Origin: Acanthosoma haemorrhoidale
Taxonomy: Eukaryota; Arthropoda; Insecta; Hemiptera; Acanthosomatidae
DNA: 64,000 nucleotides
Reading direction: 5' to 3'
Assembly: GCA_930367205.1 (NCBI GenBank)
Contig: OV884013.1
Coordinates: 115,463,475 to 115,527,474, forward strand
The notes under the pieces were generated by a model. That model ran no database searches and was not told the origin of the DNA. It saw only the letters and a list, made by a program, of their open reading frames with translations. The translations under genes were made by a program, and so were the position numbers. Positions 25,829-37,100 of this stretch are shown here, piece by piece. Every line of letters begins with the position of its first letter. The stretch's first letter is position 1.

Positions 25829-26254
25829 TTATAAGTTGTATTTAAAATAATCCATTCTTTTATCCTGGAAAAATATTCCTTTTAGTTTGTTCCCATCTAC
25901 TGATACTTGCACATGTGCATTGTCCACACTTTGTAAATAATTGCCTGTGGATTCAAGTTCACTGTGAGTAACCAAAGCAGTAGTTAAATGTTTCTGCTTA
26001 ATATTATGAATATTTTTGCTCGTTAGGGATTTCCCTTTGTTCTCTAGTATGAAATTTTTCACTAAGTTTATATTGCACCGTACATTTAATATATTAGCTA
26101 TCTTAAACCAGTCTTGACAAGATAATCTTCGCTGTCGAGGTAGGGCTTCAAATAAATCATTATCAATCAGATGTTTGTGAGCATCCACAAAATCCTTGAT
26201 CACAAGACTCTGTTCATCTATTGCCAATCTAATATAAATGGAAAAATAATACAT
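25829..26254 (-). mobile_element. MULE-like transposase N-terminal fragment (tentative)
   Basis: A 141-codon frame rich in Asn, Lys and Leu. Its core resembles the N-terminal region of Mutator-like transposases: VKNFILENKGKSLTSKNIHN then IKQKH, matching the usual pattern of a helical segment followed by LT.KDI.NI. A CQDWFKIANILNVRCN segment precedes it. The DDE catalytic core and SWIM finger are not visible downstream. It is probably a broken transposon rather than a host gene. Family call by recalled pattern only. Confidence 0.35.
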
Positions 26255-27900
26255 AGTAGAAAAAATATTACATTAAAATAATTTAAGTAATAAGGCACAG
26301 CGCCTCCAATAAATATTGAGACACTTGGCGGAAGGACATTAAATAAGCGTTGCTTACAATACTATTTCTAATCTATACTTACAAAGGCCAAATACTAGCC
26401 CATAAATATTAATTGCACATAGATTAATAAACTAGAGTAATTAAATGTTGGGATTTAGATACTTCCGTTTCTGCTATGAATGAATAACCACATTCATATC
26501 ATTGAGGTAAATTCTTAAGCGTAGCTTGAATCAAGTGAAATTTTTCAAAGGGTCAAACACAAGTAATGGGAGTAACTGTATGTAATAAAAATTTCTGAAT
26601 ATAAGGGGCTTCCCCCTATAATTAAAAGGGGGACTAATGGAAAGGTTTTCCTAAAGATTTCCTGTGCACAAGTGTTATCAATTTCTATTTTCGAGTATTA
26701 TATTTTAGATCCCATCCTTCACCTTTTTGTTGGTTCTGCAAATTAATTAGGAAGTCCTAAATTTAATGGTAGAATTAAACTGTTTTCATGCCAGAAAAAA
26801 GACGGCACAAAATAAAAAATATGCCTGGTGAGAAAGCTACTGACGATTCGTTTGCTATAAATGAAAGTGCATCACTAAAAAAATTAATGTGTGAAGTTTT
26901 AGATACAACTCAATGAAGGATTTATTGCTTTGCAAGAGGTCGCAAACAACTTTAGTTTTTTAAATGGACACGTATTTTAATCGTTTTCTTTAAGATTGAA
27001 TTGAATATCAATACCAGAAATAGTAGAAGAAACAACATGGTTACAGTTAATTTTATAAGAGAATACCATGGAATAGTAGATAATAATGACTAATAAAATT
27101 GAGCTCTTACTACTTTCAATAGTTATAAGATAGAAAGTGGCTAAAATATAGTATGTTAAAGTTATGGCTTCGTTGTTTTCACAGTACCGACTGATAGTCT
27201 CGATAGGTCAGAAAAAATATGACACAAATTATCATCAATTTAACAGTATTTTTTAAAACATTTAACCTAGAGGTAAGAAATTTTCACATGGAGTCACACC
27301 TGGAAAAATACCACTGACCACGTAAAGTTTGATTTTATGAATTAATTAATTACTTGGTAATAAAAAATATATTTGGTAGAGAATCAAATTAAATATCTCT
27401 ACACCCTGATTTATAATGAAATATTGGGAATATATTACTTTATGTTAATTTCATTTGCAGATAAAAAGTTATTGTTCGTCCAGGAAAAATAACCAAAGCT
27501 CTTCCTGCCGTCTTTATTTTAAAATGCTAATTTCAATTATACAGTGCATTCAATCTGTTGTATCTCCTATTAGTCTTCTTAAAATTTTGCATTTTCCTCC
27601 TTATAAAGGAGGAAATAAAAAATTTTCTAATAAGCTGTAATTTGTATAAGTGATCACAAACATAATAAATTTATTGTTTTTAAATGAGAGATGTTTTGTG
27701 TATTGCGCTATTGGTTCCACTATTATTTATAATTAGCAGTCAAAGAAAAAAAATTCTGGCATGATCGGGACCTCCCCAATATCTAGTCAGGGTTCTACCA
27801 ACTAAGCTTGTCATATGAAATACAGAATTAAAATTACTATTTTTTCAATTAGGTTTACTAAATAAATAAATTATATACAAATGTTTTTATTTATTTATCA
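26255..27900. other. Intergenic stretch between MULE-like ORF and TAF13
   Basis: AT-rich. It contains one tRNA-like SINE head near 27750-27820, listed separately. A 61-codon plus-strand frame at 27455-27640 has no family signature and is not called. Confidence 0.5.
27750..27825 (-). mobile_element. tRNA-derived SINE-like fragment
   Basis: On the minus strand a polymerase III A-box-like AGCTTAGTTGGTAGAACCC is followed, about 35 nt later, by a B-box-like GGTCCCGATCATGCC. A T-rich TTTTTTTTCTTTGACTG tail comes next. The same tail type follows the candidate at 34375-34500. The B box is degenerate, so it is not a working tRNA gene. Confidence 0.4.
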
Positions 27901-27931
27901 CAAACACAATAAAAATAATGTTATTATATAT

Positions 27932-29215
27932 TCAAGGAACAGCATATTTTACTTCGTCAAAAGCCTTTCTGGCCTTCTTTAGTTCTTCATTCATAGTTAA
28001 TAGATCTTTAACCCTTGCGTATTTCCTTTGGTCTTTTCTAACAAGAAATATAACATCTTCAACTTGTACTCTGCCGGTTCTTCCTATTTCCATGGCCTGA
28101 TGTGTCTAAAAACAAAACAAATGTTTACCAATGTTTATGCAATTTGAACTGCTAGCATTGTTCGGTTAACAAAATTCTTACAAATTTTAGAAAAAGTCTA
28201 ATCCCAGGGTAAGAACTAAGATAATAGTGACAGGACTGATCTCTGGCCGAATGCTCTGCCACATTTATACCAAATCAAACTTTCATATAGAGGGATGATA
28301 TTTGACTGATGATAAAAGCAACTTTATGAAAGATATATAAAATAGTCAATTATTAATCAATTACTTGTAATGAAACAGTAATTATATTTTTAACATATTA
28401 AGTCTATAATTTAAGTTCTTGACATCCTGATTAATACCTTGTATTATGTGTTAGGTCATTAATGAAGTATTATAACAAAAGTCATTACAGCTATTATTTA
28501 AATGGTTTTCGCGACCTTAACAAAACCCTTAATTGCGTGAATCAGGTTTGACTTGGATTTTCCCCCCACATAAGAATAAATTAATGACATAGTTTATAGT
28601 AAGTTTTACCAACTTGGATAACTATTGAATAATTGTTTACATACTAGGGCAAATCCTTCGATTATGAGGAGCAAATGCCACTATAAGCATCGCCCAATAT
28701 ATGTTACGATATATATAACGGATGAGATTGGCTCAGAATGTAATCTAGTCCAATGATAATATCCATCATGTTGGAAAGGAAATGTGACCCATATACAGAT
28801 GACACTACTTTCCCAGACTGCTTCTAACTGTGGGGATCCCATCTTACTGAGGATATCACGGCAACATGTCAGCAGTCATCGAGTTCGTGGTGCTACCACT
28901 TAGGGAAATTATTCTATCCAGTGCCCGCTATCGTATTCCTTACCAGTATCTAGCAAACTTACCATGTCTGTAATGTACTCAATAACCAAGTCTTCCAAAA
29001 GATCGACACTCTCTGTGTAAGGGTTTTGATCATCTCCAAATCCATACATCATACATCTTAATTCTTTAGAAAACAGTCTCTTCTTCCCAGTAAGAGGAAC
29101 ACCATCAGGCTCATCTTCATCAAACTATGAACCATTATTAATTACTACTCCAAGAAATATTTTTAAATATTTACCATCGAATTTGAATTACCTGATCGAA
29201 AGCGTCTTCGGCCAT
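27932..29215 (-). CDS. TAF13: Transcription initiation factor TFIID subunit 13
   Basis: Exons (minus): 29215-29192, 29124-28963 and 28105-27932, all in phase 0; 360 nt, 119 aa, close to the ~124 aa of animal TAF13. After a short acidic N terminus (MAEDAFDQ, FDEDEPDG) the histone-fold domain begins at KKRLFSKELRCMMYGFGDDQ. It continues through NPYTESVDLLEDLVIEYITD, then THQAMEIGRTGRVQVEDVIF and LVRKDQRKYARVKDLL, ending with a MNEELKKARKAFDE helix. TAF13 pairs with TAF11 through its histone fold inside the TFIID complex in the nucleus. Donor sites GTAATT and GTAAGT and acceptors TAG are normal. A partial inverted copy lies upstream (30093-30392). Confidence 0.96.
28195..28270 (-). mobile_element. 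Possible tRNA-like SINE head in TAF13 intron 2
   Basis: The minus strand reads TGGCAGAGCATTCGGCCAGA, resembling an A box, but no good B box follows. Weak. Confidence 0.25.
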
Positions 29216-29216
29216 A

Positions 29217-30002
29217 TCCTAACGCCAATTGAATATAATTAAATTAAGTAAATCCTCACGGTTAAAAGATAATCTGCTAGTTTGTTTTGTTTTGGAAGAT
29301 CAAAAAAAAAAAAAAGTTGTCCCAAAGAGAATGTATGTAGTTTGTATAGAAGTGACCTCAGATTAATTTTTAGTTATTTACTAGTAGCGCGATCTATGTA
29401 ATGCTTAGACCCGTTCACACACTCTTCTGTGTTCACTTTGTCGTTTACATAGCTTAAGCCGCGATACGCTAACCGAGCAAGGTAAATTAACCGGATATAT
29501 ATTCATTAGGACGGCATAACCCACATAATGCATAAATTAGAAATGGGTCGCACACTTTTTATCTAATGTACGAGATTGTAATAACTTTTAAAGTGATCCA
29601 TATCTTTTCAGATAGTACCATTCCTGCTCTACTGTATTGATTTTTCGTTTTAGCTCTACTTCTTTTTTATCTGATATAATAAAATTTAATTTATCAATAA
29701 AAGGTAGTACTGAATCATTCAAACATTTTTATTAATTAGTGGAACTATTGAAAGCTTATAATTAAAAGTGATAATATATATAAGTGCTTCCACTTTGAAG
29801 TTCTTAAAGGTGATATGCCAGATAAGGGTGTACGGGACAATCGTCTTACGTTGGTTTGTCGGTTTCTTTCATTTATCCTAACGCCAATCGAATATTATTA
29901 AATTAAGTAAATTTTTTCAGTTAAAAGATAATCTGCTAGTTTGTTTTGGGAGATCAAAAAAAAAAGGTAAGTCCCAAATGTAGTTTCTAGTACTTTTGTA
30001 GT
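29217..30002. repeat. Duplicated TAF13 upstream segment (direct repeats)
   Basis: About 125 bp immediately upstream of the TAF13 start (29217-29345) recurs in the same orientation at 29877-30002. Both share TAACGCCAAT(T/C)GAATAT, GATAATCTGCTAGTTTG and the poly(A) stretch. The copies differ by scattered substitutions and small indels. They frame about 530 bp of otherwise different sequence. Confidence 0.85.
29648..29735. repeat. Interspersed direct repeat, copy 1
   Basis: The segment around TTTTAGCTCTACTTCTTTTT, AAAAGGTAGTACTGAATCAT and TCAAACATTTT is found again at 32122-32205 with almost no changes. An inverted match of the adjoining AATTAGTGGAACTATTGAAA appears at 30130-30165. Confidence 0.85.
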
Positions 30003-30024
30003 TTGTCCGGTACCTCAGAGTACC

Positions 30025-30065
30025 GGGAAGAAGAGACTATTGTCTAAAGAATTAAGATATATGAT
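30025..30065 (+). pseudogene. 41-bp fragment of TAF13 exon 2
   Basis: GGGAAGAAGAGACTATTGTC and what follows match the start of the histone-fold coding part of TAF13 exon 2 (GKKRL.SKELR) with a few substitutions. No exon context remains. It sits directly upstream of the inverted partial copy, so it belongs to the same rearrangement. Confidence 0.8.
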
Positions 30066-30092
30066 TTAATAATATTCAATTGGCGTTAAGAT

Positions 30093-30392
30093 ATGTCCGA
30101 AGACGCTTTTGATCAGGTAATTCAGGTAATTTATAAGCTTTCAATAGTTCCACTAATTAATTAAATATTCCTTGGAGTAGTAATTAATAATGGTTCATAG
30201 TTTGATGAAGATGAGCCCGATGGTGTTCCTCTTACCGAGAAGAAGAGACTGTTTTCTAAAGAATTAAAATGTATGATGTATGGATTTGGAGATGATAAAA
30301 ACCCTTACACAGAGAGTGTCGATATTTTGGAAGACCTGGTTATTGAGTACATTACAGACATAATAAGTTTGCTAGGAGTAATTGCCTGGTAA
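30093..30392 (+). pseudogene. Inverted partial duplicate of TAF13 (exons 1 and 2 only)
   Basis: Exon 1 copy 30093-30116 (MSEDAFDQ) with its GTAATT donor; intron; acceptor GGTTCATAG; exon 2 copy 30201-30362, highly similar to the parent. Substitutions are few: E for G before KKRLF, K for R in SKELKC, K for Q in GDDK, I for L in SVDIL. The donor after exon 2 is destroyed: parent ATG-GTAAGT has become ATAATAAGT. Translation would therefore run on for nine codons (after DI: ISLLGVIAW) to a stop at 30390. The possible product is about 71 aa, with the first half of the histone fold and none of the second. No third exon copy is seen. It is probably a pseudogene. A truncated transcript cannot be excluded, because the head-to-head layout could share promoter sequence. 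Confidence 0.88.
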
Positions 30393-31166
30393 GGAATGTG
30401 ATAGTCATTTTCTTCCATAAAATATTTTCTTTTATTTTGCTGTACTCCCTTATACCGGGTTCTCACGGGGTGTGAATCGCGGACGAGGGTATTATTGGTA
30501 CACTTAATACCGATTAAAGAAATAAATTGCATTAAAATTAATTTTGTCAATTGTCAACAGTAAAATGTGCTGAAGGAGTCTTTCTGGCCAGCGATCCTCA
30601 GTAATTAATTTAACATGGTCGAACTTGTTTTTTGCGTTTGACAGATATCAAATGCTTTTCAGAATTGAACAGTTGTCAAAAAAATAAACTTCAGCGGCGA
30701 TTCAAAGTAAAAAGACAAAATAGTTTTCCACTTAAGTAGAAATAGCTATTTTGACAATGATTGTATTGTTTGAAAGGAATGATAATTTCAGGTAAAACTA
30801 AACCAGGAAAATCCTATATTGATATTGAGCGCCCGCAGGAATAGCCGATTGTATGCTCTTTGGTACGGAGTTGTTGTCACTAATTGTAAAGGCAATGAAT
30901 ATTTTCTGTTTAATAGACCGGTATGTGAAATTTCTAACCTGTATAGGCTTTATGTTCGTTTGATTTATTTATGTTTTTTTTTTTTTTAACTTAGTGTGAT
31001 TTTAAACTTTGGCCTGTCAAACAAATATGATATATCTATCAAGCTTAAGAGATTGAATTAACTTCTATCGTGGACCGCAACTTTTCAGTCAGTAGCATTC
31101 ATGTGTTGGTTTGTGCTAAGCTGTATTGATTCCTTTTGTCTTTAGCTGTTAATAATTACAGACATT

Positions 31167-34100
31167 ATGGAAAGCTTATTAAACGACGATCTGTTCAATT
31201 TGCCTATGGTGTTGGATTCATCGGACCTCCAATCAGTCAACTGCAGTTTGCAGTCAGAAGTTGTTAAAGACCAATCGGTACCTTTAGTTATTTTTGAAAA
31301 TGGAGATTTCATGCTGCAAAACATTTCAGGTTTAATATTTGTATGCTGTTTGACTATGTACACAGTTCTGTGAAATTCAGTACTTTAACACATATTAATT
31401 TATAGATTCCTCGCTGCTGCTGTCTAATAATATAACAAATGAAAACATATTGTCAGAAGATGATGTGCTTGTCAAATCCTCTCCAGAAAATATTAGTAAT
31501 GCAAATAACGAAGTAAGTTTATTGTCCTGTTTTATTAATTTTTATATGTTTATGCTCTAAACTTTAAAACTTAGCAAGGCTTAGTATTGGTGGCTACTGT
31601 TGTTTTAGTCACAATTGATCCATTTAGGTTGCAGCCGTGGCTACATCGCATTGTAATAATTTTCAAGCTCATTATCGGATTCTTTCATTGTTAGTGTTAA
31701 CAACAGTAAATCTTGCTCCTTGTAAGAATTTATGGGTCTTGCTTCAACCTGATGACAGAATAAGTGTAGGTAACAGGTTACGGATTTAGTTAAGTGTGCA
31801 TTATCACACAATTAAGTTTCAAATATTAATAATTACTCTCCCTTGATCAATCGCTGAAGTTTTACTGAATTATTTTTATAAGTTTCTCTAGCATTCCAAT
31901 GATTGGCACTGTATATTTGAATTTCCCACAAGACCACTGCTGTTTTATTTAAATTAAGGAAAGAAAAAAAATTGTCACTTATACTCTATACAACTCAATT
32001 TTTATGTATAGAGCAGTAATACAGTCAGTAAAATACAATTGTTTACCCACCTATAGTTGAGATGAGAAAACAAGATTATTCTTAAAATAGAAATAAGTAA
32101 TCTAAGTCATGCGTTGCTCGTTTTAGCTCTACTTTTTTTTTATCTGATATAATAAAATTTAATTTATCAATAAAAGGTAGTACTGAATCATTCAAACATT
32201 TTTTAAAAGTAACATTCTTAATAGTACAGACATGACATTTTTATTTATGAATTTACTTTGTGTTACTCGGCATGCCTTAGGTTTATTTCGTGTGCTTTTA
32301 AAATCTAATTGATTAATTAATTTTACAATAATATTTAATTTGAATAAATTAAGAACTGTCTAACTTACACAATTAGCAGCAACATTTTAATCACGACTCC
32401 TGGTTCTTCTAAAAAAGCTATATCGGCTAGTCAGTTTCTGCGTATTTATTTCTTTGACCGTCCTCTTCTTCCGAGTCACAAGCCCTCTTTTCCTTAACAG
32501 GCCTGGCCTCCTTGGGGTCTTTGTACTGATTGCAAGAAAGCCTACCCTCTCCTTTCATTTCAAGGTGTCCTTTAATACCTGAATTCTTTGTTTGTTTTCC
32601 CTGAATTGGTGATGAACCCAGTGGTACCAATAGAACCCACATCTTATGTTCTTTACACTTTAGAAACAACTCAGATTTTCTTTCGACCCTGGATTCAAAT
32701 ATTACTTAAATTTATCATATTTTGAATTCAAAATTATTATATGAATATTTATTACAATGAATGTCTCAATTTATTTAGTGGGATTTATAATTATGTATTA
32801 ATTTATTATTTATGTACTTCATTTTCTCCTTAATTAGGATGGGGCTGAAGATATGATTTCATTTAAAATAGAGTCAGACAGTGACAACAGCTTGCTAATA
32901 GAAGATTTTGTTGAAACTATTGTGACGTACAAGTGCAGATTGTGTTCATTTAAAAATTCTGACAGAGCATCTCTTTCCGCTCATTTAAAAGCTTTTCATT
33001 TGAAGGTATATTTTTATTAAGTTTAGATCCTACTTTTTTTTTTTTAACATGTTGTTATTTTAATGGTAATTTAAGCATTGTTTGGTTATAGAACTCAGAA
33101 AAAGAAGATAGTGTAATCACATCAGGTATGGATAAAGCAAATGTATTTGATACATTTTTTAATTTAATATTACTGTACTTATCCGTGATAAGGATACGTT
33201 CATTTAAGATGTTTAGAGTTTCCGGTAATGACTAATATTTATTCAAACACGAATAGAGACCCTCTGGTAGTGTAGGTTCAGACGGACTTAAATTAAAATT
33301 GGCAAGGAATTAACACATTAAACCGTGGATTGTGACATCTACTACTGCGTGGTGCAACTTACAACCACAGTTGAGTTGTGTTGTGCAGACAAACAACATG
33401 CAACAAATTCAATATATAATTGGGAAATATCTGGTGAGAATGTTAATGTGAAAAAATGGACTTAATAAAGCAACCCTTACCTTTATAACTGCTGACAGTA
33501 AACACATACATATATATGTAGCAAGAATGGAAACAGGTTAAAGGATTTGTTACTTAATTTTTCTTCTTGGAGATCCTTCATACTTACTGCATGGAAACCA
33601 AATACTGTGATCAGCCACATCGTGTTAGGGGCACCTCAACTTTTGAAACAACTGACCGCTCTAAAAAAATGAGACTCAATCTTTCCCCCTACCGACAACC
33701 AACCAGCGTTTCTCTTTGGTCTGGCCACAGACTTGAAAAACACCTTGACCATAAGGTGTATACATATATACAGAAAGTGAGTGCAACTGTGTATCAAAAA
33801 GACTCCGCTCTCAACTGTGAAGCCACCTAATAGCAGCAAACAGTTGACTGCCTGCTTCCAGTCACAAGCATGAAAAGCACCTCGGACGCACTGTGGTTAC
33901 AAAATTCTCGACCCCAAAAGATGGCAGGAAATCCCATTAGAATTTTTTAATAAATACCCCATAAAAACACTTTAAAATATCAAACAATTACTTAAAGTTT
34001 TTCTTCTAGGTAACAATGATTCCTTCTGCAACTCTTCTTACCCGTATTCTCTATTCTTTCCTTTCCTATCCTTCATCTTATTAAAATCTCAAATTTTCGA

Positions 34101-37100
34101 GGAGCCTCTTCTTCAGGACGAAATGGTTAGGATAAGAGGAAGTGGAAGCTCCTCCCAAATTTGACATTCCAGCAACCGGAGTGGTGAAAAGAAGACCTGA
34201 AAGAAGAACCATTATTACGTACAGCTCGGCGAGAAAAGCTAAAGGCTCAATTGAGTAATAGTAATGAAGGTTTCACTGACTAAAAAATTAGTGATATATT
34301 TTGTTGGCATATTCATTTAAAATTAATAATAATTACTAGTTGTGGTTTGTAATACTTGCTGTATACATGCAGTTGCATGGATGCTGTTCTGTAGCTGTCA
34401 AACAACTGGACTAATCAATAAGTAGATTAACTAAGATTGCTCAGGAAGAGTAAGTTCGAATCTCAGCCCATTGTCATCTTTTTTATCTTTGACTAATATA
34501 TTACTACAGACCATAATTGGTAATTGTTAATAAGTCATTTTTTTTATCAATCATCAGTGTTATATGTAATCCATTTTAATGAATAAGCAAGTATTAATTA
34601 CTGACTTATTCTTGCTCATATCTGAATTCATTGTACAAATTAATATGAAGGCATATATTCCTTTTTTCTAAATTTGTAGAGGGCTCAAGTAAAGAAGGGC
34701 TCTCCGAAAAATTGGCCTTTATGTGCGGAAAGTGCTCTGAAGCATTTGCTTCGTTCTCAGATTGGAGATCTCATATGGCACTGGTAAAATTGTCAACATT
34801 TAGATTGCGCTTAGTAAAACTATAATATATGTAACATTAACTTTTATTTTAAGGTTCATGAGATGGTAATTGACGTAAATGATGTAGTAGGAAATGAAAT
34901 AATAAATGGTGGTCCCCCTGTTGATTTAGAGAAGAAGAAAAAACCTAAAAAAATCAAAGAGGTTGCAAAACCAAAATATGTCATCCCCAAAAAAGAAAAG
35001 AAAATTGCGTAAGTAGCAAATAAAAATAAACCATTGCATACCAAATGAATTATGTAACAGAACAAGATGGACAGGAACAGGTTGCTAGTTTGTTGAGGGA
35101 AGCTGACGATGAACGAGGGCAGGTTTGACCTGATGGATCCACTTTTATTGCTTATGTTTATTGCTAATAAGTAAAGCACATCATGGTGATATTGTACTCT
35201 GTTTGCTTTTGAGATCCTATTGGCTATTACCTGGTCAACCATACTATAACTATTCACAATACTCTTTAAGAATAGTTGTATTTTTATGATATAACCTCTG
35301 TCTTCTTGTTTCTCCAAAGAACAAGAACTCGGTGTTGATGGATGTGTCCTTTCTTTGTTTGCTCCTCTTGCCATTGCTACACATCATTTTTTTAAAGTGT
35401 GGATTAGGATTTGAGGGAAAGGAGTGTGGATTAATATTTGCTTATAGAAGACACTTTACAACGATATTTCGTATTTTCCATTTCCTCGCCCCATCCTTGG
35501 TTATGTTGTGTGTTGGCAGCTGTTATATATCTTGCCCTTCAGGACAATGACTTAAAGAGAACTAGATCTGCCTCCTCTGCCCACAGGAAATGATATTGCC
35601 GTTCATCCTTATTGTTCCTACCCCATTCTTGTAAATAGATCTCATTTTTTCCAACAGATGTACTGGTATATTCTTTGCTTTAAGGGCTATCCATATTTTA
35701 TATCTGGGCACTGATCGAAATGGATTATTCAGTTCTAGAAAATGTTCTTATCTAAACGCTCTTATTTCTAGCCCAGGATAAAGATGTGTCCCTCGACATG
35801 ACGCCTGCTTCTCTTCAAGTTAGTCCTTTACATATTTCTCCACCTTCTTTCTAGGATAGTGGTGTATATTTTTACGCACTGCAAACAGTTAGCTGATTAG
35901 TCTTTCACAAGCATCACACCGAAGTTCCTTGCCACTAATTTGAAGGAATTCAACGGCTGTCCCTTCAAATTGTTTACTTATTATATTTTTATTTATCCTC
36001 TTCTTCAGCTTCTAATGTATTAATTTAATATGTTAACAATTACTAGTTGCTGCGCGCATTCCAATAACTCAAGTAATGTGTACGTACAGAAGGCAGACTG
36101 ATGTTGTCTCAGTTGCTCAATGACAGTTTCCAGAACACCTTTCTCTTTCTTTATCTACACGCTACATCTTTCGCAGAGCAAGTATGTTTTTCAAAAGTAT
36201 TCTTCTTGATTCAGAAAAAAAAAAAAGTCATGACTGACCTTATCAGTTGTTCTTATTGCGACCAAAATGTATCAATCTACAATGAATGTACTCTCACATC
36301 CTATCTTAATTGTTTCTGTTATTAAAAATCATTAATTTGCAAAATTTCTTTCTTAGTCCATGTATAGCTGGTAGACTTTGCTCAAATTTTGTTATTTTGT
36401 TTTAGATGTCCCGTGGAAAGCTGTTTGATTAGATTGTCCTGTCGAGACTTTATTCAAAAACACCAAGAGTGCCATGTTAGCCCTCGCCTGTTCTCTTGCC
36501 CACATTGTTCTCAGCCGTTTCGCAAGTGGTTTGAGTGTGCCAACCACCTTTGGAGGTCCCATTCTCAGGACGTCGACCTTTATTCTTGTCCTGTAAGTAA
36601 TTATCTCATTTGTAAACATCAATTTAAAGTATAATTGTGTTTTTTTTGTCACTTTTAATCTATAAGTAAACGTGTTTGCTACCTACCGGTTTAAGTAGAC
36701 TGTTGGGACTGTAAAATAACTGCATAACTTTGACAACGAGTTGTCTTTTCAAAATAGCATTGCATACACATTGTGCATCGTTGAGCCATTTAGCAAGAAA
36801 CTTAATCAGAGTAATAGCAAGCAGAAGGTGAGCCTCATCACCTAGTGTTGTAGATGTTTTTCGACTTTTTTACTACAAACTGAAATGTATCATATTTATG
36901 CACTCCTTCGAACGCATCTGCGTATGCAGTACGAGGAGCTAATGTAATCCAATAATTTTTTGTTCATTGTAAATAATAAAGAGGTTTTGAAAAAAAAAAA
37001 GTAACAGCAATGTTACTAGTAATAATGTTAGATATTCATAAAATCGTTCATTTTATATCTTAACTAAAGAATTTATTTATTATTCAAAGTTTTCTGTGAC

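Noticed and set aside
31142..31363. Minus-strand frame opposite exon 1 of the C2H2 gene
   Set aside because: Antisense shadow of the acidic first exon.
32427..32669. 80-codon minus-strand frame
   Set aside because: It lies in intron 2 of the C2H2 gene; composition is plausible, but there is no recognisable domain, no start context and no support for a gene.
34856..35374. 172-codon minus-strand frame
   Set aside because: Half is antisense to exon 6 of the C2H2 gene and half is the decayed LINE; not one gene.
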